A stretch of 25,601 bases of DNA, from NCBI GenBank assembly GCA_964602475.1, contig CAZRRN010000037.1, forward strand, positions 1-25,601, given 5' to 3'. Of the stretch, positions 13,706-21,672 are shown piece after piece. The notes beneath the pieces were generated by a model. That model was not told the origin of the DNA. It did no database searches and worked only from the letters and a program-made list of their open reading frames with translations. Position numbers and translations under genes: made by a program. How positions within the stretch are numbered: position 1 is the stretch's first letter; every line of letters starts with the position of its first letter. This DNA is from SZUA-448 sp964602475 (GTDB lineage: Bacteria > Bacillota > Clostridia > Lachnospirales > Lachnospiraceae).

Positions 13706-16546
13706 ATGAACCCAAAAGATAATCTGATTAAAATCCGGGGCGCTAAGGAAAATAACCTGAAGAATCTGAATATTGATATACCCCGTGATGAATTTGTTGT
13801 ACTGACCGGTCTTTCCGGCTCAGGAAAATCTTCTCTTGCATTTGATACAATCTATGCTGAAGGGCAGCGCCGTTATATGGAATCCCTGTCCTCCTATGCA
13901 CGACAGTTTCTTGGGCAGATGGAGAAGCCTAACGTGGAAAGTATTGAGGGACTTTCTCCTGCCATATCCATTGACCAGAAATCAACGAACCGTAACCCAC
14001 GATCTACGGTAGGTACCGTAACTGAGATTTACGATTATTTTCGTCTTCTCTATTCCAGAGTTGGTACCCCTCACTGTCCGGAATGTGGAAAAGAAATTCG
14101 TCGGCAGTCGGTGGATCAGATGGTCGATGAGATTATGAAGCTTCAGGAAGGAACCAGAATTCAGCTTCTTTCTCCTGTAGTACGCGGTCGAAAAGGGGAG
14201 CATGTCAAGATTTTTGAGCAGGCAAAGCGCAGTGGTTATTCCCGAGTCATTGCCGATGGTCATCTGTATGAACTCTCTGAAGAAATTAAGCTGGAGAAGA
14301 ACAACAAACATAATATTGAGATAGTCGTAGACCGGCTTGTCATAAAACCAGGAATTGAAAAACGTCTGACCGACTCAATTGAAATTGTGCTGAAGCTTTC
14401 TGAGAACCTTCTTTATGTTGATGTCATTGATGGTAATCGCATGACCTTCAGTCAGAGCTTTGCCTGTCCGGATTGTGGAATCAGTATTGAAGAGCTGGAG
14501 CCAAGAAGCTTTTCATTCAACAATCCCTTCGGCGCCTGCCCGGAATGCCATGGTCTCGGTATCAAAATGGAATTCACGGAAGAATTGATGATTCCCGATA
14601 CTTCTCTGTCTCTGAACAAAGGAGCAATTATCGTTACAGGCTGGACATCATCAACAGATCTGGGAAGCTTTACCCACTGTACTCTTGAAGCACTTGCTGA
14701 AGACTACCACTTTAGTCTTGATGAACCGTTCTGCACACTTTCCAAAGAAGCACATGATGCCATTCTATATGGTACCGGTACCCATAAACTAAAAGTACAT
14801 TATAAAAGTCAGCGTGGCGTTGGTGTATACGATGTCGCCTTCGAAGGTCTGATTAAAAATGTTGAACGTCGTTATCGCGAGACAAGCTCGGAGCTTCAGA
14901 AACAGGAATATGAGAATTTTATGACTTCTACCCCCTGTCGCTGTTGCAATGGGCGACGTCTGCGTAAAGAAGCTCTTGCCGTTACCGTTGGCAATAAAAA
15001 TATTTCCGAAGTTACGGACTATCCGATTCGAACCCTAAGAGAGTTTATGCAGAAGCTTCAGTTAAGTCCTATGCAGCAGAAGGTTGGCGAACTGATTCTT
15101 AAGGAAATTAACTCCCGGCTCAGCTTTTTAACAGATGTCGGTCTTGATTATCTGACGTTATCACGCTTTGCCGCCTCCTTGTCCGGTGGTGAAGCACAGC
15201 GCATCCGGCTGGCTACGCAGATTGGTTCCGGACTGGTTGGTGTGTCCTATATTCTGGACGAACCAAGTATCGGTCTTCACCAACGCGATAACGATAAACT
15301 GCTTGCTGCACTGAAACATCTGCGCGATCTTGGGAATTCTCTTATTGTTGTGGAACATGATGAAGATACCATGCGCGCTGCCGATCATATAATTGACATC
15401 GGTCCTGGTGCCGGTGAACAAGGTGGATATCTGGTTGCGCAGGGGTCTGTTCAAGATATCATTAACGAACCTTCATCCATAACAGGCGCGTATCTTTCAC
15501 ACCGTCTCTTTATTCCGGTACCTGCTTTACGCAGGTCACCAACCGGTTATCTGCAGATTCTTGGCGCACAGGAAAATAATCTCCGGAACATTGACGTTGA
15601 TATTCCTCTTGGTGTTTTTACCTGTATTACCGGTGTTTCAGGTTCCGGTAAAAGTTCTCTTATTTCCGAAATCTTGTACAAGCGTCTTGCCCGCGACCTG
15701 AACCGCGCCCATTGCATCCCCGGGAAACATCGTGAAATGATTGGAATAAATCAATTGGATAAAGTGATTAACATTGACCAGTCCCCAATCGGTCGTTCTC
15801 CAAGATCTAATCCGGCAACTTATACCGGAGTGTTTGATATGATTCGAGACCTGTTTGCCTCAACTCAGGACGCAAAAATGCGCGGATACAGCAAGGGGCG
15901 ATTCAGCTTTAACATTAAAGGCGGTCGATGTGAAGCCTGCAATGGCGATGGTATCATTAAAATCGAAATGAATTTTCTTCCTGATGTCTATGTCCCATGC
16001 GAAGTATGCAACGGACGACGTTATAACCGTGAAACTCTGGAATGTCTGTATAAGGGAAAAAGTATATACGACGTTCTGGATATGACAATTGAGGAAGCCG
16101 TAAAATTCTTTGAAAATGTACCTTCCATAAAGAAAAAGATTGAGACGCTGAATGATGTCGGACTTTGTTATCTTCGCCTTGGTCATCCTTCCACTCTTCT
16201 TTCCGGCGGAGAGGCACAGCGGATTAAGCTCGCTACCGAATTATCCCGTCGCAGCACAGGCAAGACGGTTTACATTCTTGACGAGCCGACAACCGGACTG
16301 CACTTTGCCGATATACACAAGCTTATTGACATTCTTCAGCGCCTGACTTTATTAGGAAATACTGTGATTGTCATTGAGCACAATCTGGATGTGATTAAGA
16401 CTGCTGATTATATTATTGATCTCGGTCCGGAAGGCGGCGATCAAGGCGGTACCGTAATAGCGAAGGGAACTCCGGAAGAAATTGCCGCAGCTCCTCACTC
16501 TTATACCGGACAATATCTAAAGAGGTACTTTGAACAGAAATACTAA
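13706..16546 (+). CDS. uvrA: UvrABC system protein A
   Basis: 946 residues, full length. UvrA is the dimeric ABC-type ATPase that finds DNA lesions and hands them to UvrB. It shows two ATP-binding halves: Walker A GLSGSGKS (35-42) and GVSGSGKS in the second half, each with an LSGGEAQRI signature, followed by Walker B ILDEP. Zinc modules are visible as CPECG, CPDCG with CPECHG, CRCCNGRR, and the CEACNGDG..CEVCNGRR module of the second half. AGAGG lies about ten bases before the ATG. The 111-base gap after uvrB has no terminator, so the genes are probably cotranscribed; a weak internal promoter cannot be excluded. Confidence 0.98.
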   Translation: MNPKDNLIKIRGAKENNLKNLNIDIPRDEFVVLTGLSGSGKSSLAFDTIYAEGQRRYMESLSSYARQFLGQMEKPNVESIEGLSPAISIDQKSTNRNPRSTVGTVTEIYDYFRLLYSRVGTPHCPECGKEIRRQSVDQMVDEIMKLQEGTRIQLLSPVVRGRKGEHVKIFEQAKRSGYSRVIADGHLYELSEEIKLEKNNKHNIEIVVDRLVIKPGIEKRLTDSIEIVLKLSENLLYVDVIDGNRMTFSQSFACPDCGISIEELEPRSFSFNNPFGACPECHGLGIKMEFTEELMIPDTSLSLNKGAIIVTGWTSSTDLGSFTHCTLEALAEDYHFSLDEPFCTLSKEAHDAILYGTGTHKLKVHYKSQRGVGVYDVAFEGLIKNVERRYRETSSELQKQEYENFMTSTPCRCCNGRRLRKEALAVTVGNKNISEVTDYPIRTLREFMQKLQLSPMQQKVGELILKEINSRLSFLTDVGLDYLTLSRFAASLSGGEAQRIRLATQIGSGLVGVSYILDEPSIGLHQRDNDKLLAALKHLRDLGNSLIVVEHDEDTMRAADHIIDIGPGAGEQGGYLVAQGSVQDIINEPSSITGAYLSHRLFIPVPALRRSPTGYLQILGAQENNLRNIDVDIPLGVFTCITGVSGSGKSSLISEILYKRLARDLNRAHCIPGKHREMIGINQLDKVINIDQSPIGRSPRSNPATYTGVFDMIRDLFASTQDAKMRGYSKGRFSFNIKGGRCEACNGDGIIKIEMNFLPDVYVPCEVCNGRRYNRETLECLYKGKSIYDVLDMTIEEAVKFFENVPSIKKKIETLNDVGLCYLRLGHPSTLLSGGEAQRIKLATELSRRSTGKTVYILDEPTTGLHFADIHKLIDILQRLTLLGNTVIVIEHNLDVIKTADYIIDLGPEGGDQGGTVIAKGTPEEIAAAPHSYTGQYLKRYFEQKY

Positions 16547-16599
16547 TTGGCATTTGCCGCAATGAACATCTTCTAATAAATTGCCGCAAGGGAGGCAGT

Positions 16600-17178
16600 A
16601 TGAATCAGTTTTATGCAATGATGTCACGTATGAAATACATTGAACGTTGGGCATTAATGAGAAATTCAATATCAGAGAACATCAGTGAGCATTCTCTTGA
16701 AGTCAGTATGCTTGCACATGCGCTGGCTGTTATTGGGAACCGTAGACTCGGCCATACCCTGAACGCAGAGAAAGCAGCGTTGATTGGGCTTTATCACGAT
16801 TCCACAGAGATTTTGACCGGAGATATGCCGACTCCAATCAAATACTATAATCCGGAGATTAAAAAGGCCTTTAAAGAGATCGAACATACCTCAGCTAAAA
16901 AACTTCTTAATATGCTTCCTGAGGATCTTCGTATCGATTATGAAAGCCTGTTCTTTCCATCCGAAGATGACATTGATCTTCATCGTCTTGTAAAAGCAGC
17001 AGATAAGCTCTCTGCATTAATCAAATGCATTGACGAAGAAAAAGCCGGTAATAAAGAATTCGCCAGTGCTAAACAAGCGCTGACGAAAAGTCTTGACGAT
17101 ATGAAACTTGAGGAAGTCACCATTTTTATCAGAGACTTTCTTCCTGCTTACTCCCTGACTCTTGATGAACTTCAATAA
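16600..17178 (+). CDS. yfbR: 5'-deoxynucleotidase, YfbR-type HD protein
   Basis: 192 residues, closely following Escherichia coli YfbR in layout. YfbR removes phosphate from deoxyribonucleoside 5'-monophosphates and so acts in nucleotide pool balance. Metal ligands are present at equivalent places: His31 (SEHS), His66-Asp67 (YHDSTE) and Asp135 (KAADKL). Substrate-side residues Arg16-Trp17 (ERWALMRN), Glu70 and Asp75 (TGDMPTP) also fit. GGGAGG lies five bases before the ATG. It follows uvrA after 53 bases with no terminator, so it may share the SOS-controlled transcript, a sensible place for a dNMP-handling enzyme. Confidence 0.93.
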   Translation: MNQFYAMMSRMKYIERWALMRNSISENISEHSLEVSMLAHALAVIGNRRLGHTLNAEKAALIGLYHDSTEILTGDMPTPIKYYNPEIKKAFKEIEHTSAKKLLNMLPEDLRIDYESLFFPSEDDIDLHRLVKAADKLSALIKCIDEEKAGNKEFASAKQALTKSLDDMKLEEVTIFIRDFLPAYSLTLDELQ

Positions 17179-17203
17179 ACCTTGACTCTTAATGAACTTC
17201 AAT
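17156..17203 (+). repeat. Short tandem duplication across the yfbR stop
   Basis: A 21-base segment (17156-17176) recurs at 17183-17203 with one change; the offset of 27 bases is exactly nine codons. The second copy lies after the stop and would be in frame with the first. Confidence 0.85.
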
Positions 17204-17216
17204 TATCATTTTTTAA

Positions 17217-17699
17217 TTACTTATTTTCTTCTGTGCTTTGTTCCATATCCTCAATATAAGCACACAACTGATTCTTCGATTGTTCAGTAAGAAGCTTGTC
17301 AAGGTCAAGCAGTATAACAACCTGACCATCAAGCTCTATTACCTGCTGAACACAGCCGGTCGTTGACTTAACAAGTTCAGGAGCTTCATTCTTCTCCTGG
17401 AAGTTAAGCACAGTGATGCTATACACAGAATCCACCTGATAAGCGACTCTGTGTCCTTTCAGCTTTGTAACAATTAAATCAAACGAATCCTCCGCTTTCA
17501 GGGCATTCAGCTCAAACTGTTCTCTTACACTGATAACCGGCACTGCTTCATTTCGGATTTCTATAAATCCAAGCAAGCAGGATGGCATACCAGGTAAGGT
17601 TTTAAACTCCTGTTTCTTTTCTATCTCACCTGCCTGGCCGACATCGACCGCATATAGTGATTGATTGATTCGAAAAACAAGACAGTTTTTTATCGCCAT
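17217..17699 (-). CDS. CheW-like chemotaxis coupling protein
   Basis: 160 residues. A single CheW domain fills nearly the whole protein: LVFRINQSLYAVDVGQAGEIEK at the start, PSCLLGFIEIRNEAVPVISVREQF (about 38-61), and VQQVIELDGQVVILLDLDKLL near the end. CheW scaffolds link chemoreceptors to the kinase CheA. No other chemotaxis gene is in the window, so it may couple to a dispersed system or be a CheV-like adapter without the receiver domain. Start ATG 17699 has GGAGGT five bases upstream; an ATG at 17711 would include that site. It lies behind prfB after 76 bases. Confidence 0.88.
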   Translation of the reverse strand: MAIKNCLVFRINQSLYAVDVGQAGEIEKKQEFKTLPGMPSCLLGFIEIRNEAVPVISVREQFELNALKAEDSFDLIVTKLKGHRVAYQVDSVYSITVLNFQEKNEAPELVKSTTGCVQQVIELDGQVVILLDLDKLLTEQSKNQLCAYIEDMEQSTEENK

Positions 17700-17738
17700 A
17701 TTGACCTCCATTCTGAAGTGTTCTGTATCCGTTAACTT

Positions 17739-17772
17739 TTCTGTTACACAGTCTTTCTGTTAAATTCTGTTA
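17739..17772. repeat. Three copies of TTCTGTTA between prfB and the CheW gene
   Basis: Copies at 17739, 17755 and 17765 (plus strand), with a partial fourth at 17721. They could be regulatory sites for the CheW-like gene, but the spacing is irregular. Confidence 0.4.
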
Positions 17773-17775
17773 GGA

Positions 17776-18898
17776 TTAATCCTGTTTTGACTCCGTCAAA
17801 TGAATCCATTTAAGGTATGCATTAATGAACGGATCTATATTTCCATCAAGTACTCCAAGTGCATTGGCGACCTCAGCATTGGTTCTATGATCCTTCACCA
17901 TCGTATACGGCTGCAATACGTAGGATCGAATCTGGTTTCCAAAGTTGATTTCCTTTACTTCTCCACGAATTCCGGATTCCTTATTCTGGTTTTCCTCTTG
18001 CTTCAGAAGATACAGCTTTGCTTTCAGCATCTGAAGAGCTTTATCTTTATTCTGGTACTGGGATCGTTCATTCTGACACTGAACCACGATTCCCGTCGGT
18101 AGATGCGTAATACGGATTGCAGAAGATGTCTTGTTAACTTTCTGTCCACCTGCTCCACTCGAACGGAAAACATCAATTCTCATATCCTCATCCGCTATCT
18201 CGATATCAAGATCTTCTTCAATATCCGGCATCACATCACAGGAAACAAATGAGGTCTGACGCTTTCCTGCCGCATTAAAAGGTGAAATGCGCACCAGCCG
18301 GTGAACTCCACGTTCTGACTTTAGATAACCGTATGCATTTTCTCCGTTAATCTGCAATGTCACCGACTTGATTCCTGCTTCGTCGCCTTCCAGAAAATCA
18401 AGTGTATCCACGGTAAAACCCTTTTTATCCGCCCAGCGCTCATACATACGGCAGAGCATTCCGGCCCAGTCGCAGCTCTCTGTTCCGCCTGCGCCCGCAT
18501 GCAGGGTTAAAATGGCATTTTCATTATCATATTCGTCGCATAACAAGGTACGAAGACGCAGTTTTTCAAAATTGTTAATAAAAAGATCAATCTCCTCCTG
18601 AATCTCTCCGATAATTGACGGATCCTCTTCCTCATAACCCATTTCCAGAAGTGTTTTGATATCATCAAACTGCTGTTCCAGCTCATGAAATTCTGATATC
18701 GTATCCTTCAGATTTTTAAGCTCTTTCATGTAATTTTGTGATTTTTCGGTATCATCCCAAAAATGTGCTTCCTCCATGATACCTTCAATTTCTTCAACTC
18801 TCAGCCTTTTATTGGCGAGGTCAAAGTGAATCCCCCACTTCAAGCAGCGGTTTCGCATATGTTCCGATCGTGTATTTCATTTGATCCAGTTCTACCAC
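17776..18898 (-). CDS. prfB: Peptide chain release factor 2, with programmed +1 frameshift
   Basis: 373 residues after frameshift. Release factor 2 reads UGA and UAA and triggers peptide release. The first 25 codons start at GTG 18898 (AAGGGAAG seven bases upstream; VELDQMKY is typical of RF2). They end at CTT TGA C, where ribosomes slip +1 and continue as LDLANKRLR to 17776. The codon-recognition tripeptide SPF (VRISPFNAAG) marks RF2 rather than RF1, and the catalytic GGQ is in SSGAGGQKVNKTSS. Reading only the second frame would give a false start at an internal ATG. It follows secA after 40 bases, the usual Firmicutes order. Confidence 0.97.
18821..18838 (-). promoter_or_regulatory. prfB autoregulatory frameshift site
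   Basis: GTGGGGGATTCACTTTGAC on the minus strand: slippery CTT, in-frame TGA (18823-18821) followed by C, and a G-rich Shine-Dalgarno-like string five bases upstream. This is the known RF2 feedback device; the G-string is slightly further from CTT than in Escherichia coli. Confidence 0.95.
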
Positions 18899-18938
18899 TT
18901 AATCACTTCCCTTCAATTGTTATTTGATTAGATTTTAT

Positions 18939-21509
18939 TTAACTGTTTCTTCCACAGCATTGCTTATATTTCTTTCCTGAACCACATGGACATGGATCAT
19001 TTGGATATACCTTGGCATTTTCACGGCGTTTTGGTGCATTGGCCACTGAATCATCGCGATTGGTTCCGGTTACCTTGGCAACCTGTTCACGTTCCAGCTT
19101 TTGTTCAACACGGATATGCATCAGTGTTTTAACAGTATCTTCAGAAATTGCATCAATCATTGCATCAAACATTTCGAAACCCTGAATGCGATACTCTACA
19201 ATCGGATCCTTCTGTGCATAGGACTGTAAATGGATTCCTTGCCGGAGCTGATCCATATCATCAATATGTGTCATCCATTTCCGGTCAATTACGCGAAGCA
19301 GCACAATTCGTTCCACCTCACGGATTTGTTCTTTTTCCGGGAACTCTGCTTCCTTTGCCTCATAATACTTCACTGCCTGTTCTTTTAAGTTCTGAATCAG
19401 GGAGTTTTTCTTATAGCTCTCCATCTGTTCCTGTGTTAATGCAATCGGCATAAAAGGAAAGACGGGCGACATCTCGGTATTGAGTGTTTCCATATCCCAT
19501 TCATCCGGATTCTGATCATCACTGATACATACATTTACATGACCTTCAATCGTATCCGTAATCATCTTAAATATAGAATCACGCATACTTTCCCCGTCCA
19601 GTACACGACGGCGTTCTCCGTATATTATCTCACGCTGCTCGTTATTTACCCTGTCATATTCCAGCAGGTTCTTACGAATTCCATAGTTATTGCTCTCAAT
19701 CTTTTTCTGTGCCTTTTCGATTGCACTGCTCAGCATACGGTGTTCTATCTGCTGCCCCTCTTCGATTCCGAGAGACTGGAACACAGACATCATTCGTTCC
19801 GAGCCGAACAGACGCATGATATCATCCTCCAGCGAGATGTAAAATCTGGATTCTCCTGGATCTCCCTGCCGTCCGGCACGACCACGCAGCTGATTATCAA
19901 TACGTCTGGATTCATGTCGTTCCGTACCGATAATCTTCAGACCGCCAAGCTCAACAACTCCTTCGCCAAGCTTGATATCTGTACCACGTCCTGCCATATT
20001 CGTGGCGATTGTTACGGAATTCTTCTGACCTGCATCAGCAATGATTTCAGCTTCAAGTTCGTGGAATTTTGCATTCAGAACTTTATGCGGAATTCCGCAT
20101 TTCTTTAACATAAGACTTAGTTCTTCCGAAGCGTCGATTGTAATCGTACCGACAAGAATCGGCTGCCCTGTTTTGTGAGCACGGATAATCTCTTCGACTA
20201 CCGCATTCATCTTCTCCCGATGAGTACGGTAAACCGCATCATTCTGATCAAGTCTGGCAATCGGCCGGTTTGTGGGAATTTCAATTACATCCATTCCGTA
20301 AATATCACGAAACTCCTTTTCCTCCGTCAGTGCAGTACCGGTCATACCGGATTTCTTCTCATATTTATTAAAATAATTCTGAAATGTAATTGTTGCCAGT
20401 GTCCTGCTTTCGCGCTTTACTCTAACATGTTCCTTTGCTTCGATTGCCTGATGCAGACCATCCGAATAACGGCGTCCCGGCATCAGTCGCCCGGTAAAGT
20501 CATCCACAATAATAATCTCATCATTATTTACTACATAATCCTTATCCTTAAACATTAAATAGTTGGCACGTAATGCAAGAATAATATTATGCTGAATTTC
20601 AAGGTTGTCTGCATCGGAAAGGTTCTCAAGACTAAAGAACTTTTCAACCTTCTCAACACCTTCTGCTGTAAGAACAACATTTTTTTCTTTTTCATTCACA
20701 ACAAAATCGCCGGTTTCCTCATCTTCAACATTCATGAGGGTTTCCATTTTTGACAATTCCTTAGCACTTCCTCTAGTCAGCTGTCGTGCCAGAATATCAC
20801 AGGTCTCGTAAAGCTTGGTAGATTTCCCGCTCTGTCCGGATATAATAAGCGGGGTTCTTGCTTCATCAATTAAAATGGAATCGACCTCATCAATAATTGC
20901 ATAATGCAGGGATCGCATAACCAGATTCTGTTTGTAGATAACCATATTATCACGAAGATAATCAAATCCGAACTCGTTATTGGTTCCGTAAGTAATATCA
21001 CAGGCATACTGAACTCTTCGTTCTTCAGCTTCCAGTCCATTAACGATACAGCCTACTGTCATTCCAAGGCTTAAATAAACCTGTCCCATCCATGCAGAGT
21101 CACGCTTTGCCAGATAGTCATTAACCGTAACAACATGAACCCCTTTTCCCTCAAGCGCGTTCAGGTAGACCGGAAATACCGAGCAAAGAGTCTTTCCTTC
21201 ACCGGTCTTCATTTCGGCAATACGACCCTGATGAAGTACTACTGCTCCAATCAGCTGTACCTTAAATGCACGCTGTCCAAGAGCTCTTTTTGCCGCTTCA
21301 CGAACAACAGCATAAGCATCCTCAAGGATGTCGTCCAATGTTTCTCCCTTTGCCAGACGTTCCTTCAGTATTGCTGTCATCTCTCTCAGCTCATCATCCG
21401 ACAATGTTTCATATTTTTGTTCCAAACTTTCTATTTTTTCAACTCTGGGTAAAATTCTTTTTAATTCATGCTGGCTGTGTGTCCCGAATATCTTTGTAAA
21501 TATACTCAT
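18939..21509 (-). CDS. secA: Preprotein translocase ATPase SecA
   Basis: 856 residues. SecA drives unfolded precursors through SecYEG at the membrane. Visible features: MSIFTKIFGTHSQHELKR start, Walker A MKTGEGKT, Walker B-type DEVDSILIDEARTPL, preprotein cross-linking region, second nucleotide-binding fold with ATNMAGRGTDIKLG and LRGRAGRQGDPG, helical scaffold, and C-terminal zinc motif CPCGSGKKYKQCC that binds SecB or ribosomes. Start ATG 21509 is preferred over 21593 because the promoter lies inside that longer reading. prfB and the CheW-like gene follow, probably in the same transcript. Confidence 0.97.
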   Translation of the reverse strand: MSIFTKIFGTHSQHELKRILPRVEKIESLEQKYETLSDDELREMTAILKERLAKGETLDDILEDAYAVVREAAKRALGQRAFKVQLIGAVVLHQGRIAEMKTGEGKTLCSVFPVYLNALEGKGVHVVTVNDYLAKRDSAWMGQVYLSLGMTVGCIVNGLEAEERRVQYACDITYGTNNEFGFDYLRDNMVIYKQNLVMRSLHYAIIDEVDSILIDEARTPLIISGQSGKSTKLYETCDILARQLTRGSAKELSKMETLMNVEDEETGDFVVNEKEKNVVLTAEGVEKVEKFFSLENLSDADNLEIQHNIILALRANYLMFKDKDYVVNNDEIIIVDDFTGRLMPGRRYSDGLHQAIEAKEHVRVKRESRTLATITFQNYFNKYEKKSGMTGTALTEEKEFRDIYGMDVIEIPTNRPIARLDQNDAVYRTHREKMNAVVEEIIRAHKTGQPILVGTITIDASEELSLMLKKCGIPHKVLNAKFHELEAEIIADAGQKNSVTIATNMAGRGTDIKLGEGVVELGGLKIIGTERHESRRIDNQLRGRAGRQGDPGESRFYISLEDDIMRLFGSERMMSVFQSLGIEEGQQIEHRMLSSAIEKAQKKIESNNYGIRKNLLEYDRVNNEQREIIYGERRRVLDGESMRDSIFKMITDTIEGHVNVCISDDQNPDEWDMETLNTEMSPVFPFMPIALTQEQMESYKKNSLIQNLKEQAVKYYEAKEAEFPEKEQIREVERIVLLRVIDRKWMTHIDDMDQLRQGIHLQSYAQKDPIVEYRIQGFEMFDAMIDAISEDTVKTLMHIRVEQKLEREQVAKVTGTNRDDSVANAPKRRENAKVYPNDPCPCGSGKKYKQCCGRNS

Positions 21510-21564
21510 AAATACCTGTCCGTTTCTGTACCGTCTGATATCGTTTATTCCGGCACTATAAGCT

Positions 21565-21593
21565 ATTCTAACATTTTCCGTCTTCGGAATCAA
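21565..21593 (-). promoter_or_regulatory. Promoter of secA
   Basis: Minus-strand TTGATT (21593-21588), 17-base spacer, TAGAAT (21570-21565). Expected start near 21558, about 50 bases before the SecA ATG. Confidence 0.7.
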
Positions 21594-21620
21594 CAGCTAT
21601 TTCACTTTTGACTTATTATA

Positions 21621-21668
21621 AAAAAGTAAAAAGACCTTAATCGCAGACTTAATCCGGACTAAGGTCTT
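21621..21668 (-). terminator. Terminator of the CotH operon
   Basis: Perfect nine-base arms AAGACCTTA/TAAGGTCTT (21631-21639 and 21660-21668), with a 20-base loop; on the minus strand a T-rich tail follows. It begins five bases after the stop of the CotH gene. Confidence 0.85.
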
Positions 21669-21672
21669 ATAT

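Noticed and set aside
17776..18858. prfB as a broken gene or starting at the internal ATG 18858
   Set aside because: The stop is the conserved RF2 frameshift TGA, and the upstream 25 codons match RF2.
18939..21593. Longer SecA start at 21593
   Set aside because: A TTGATT-N17-TAGAAT promoter lies inside the extra codons; the family start MSIFTK-type is at 21509.
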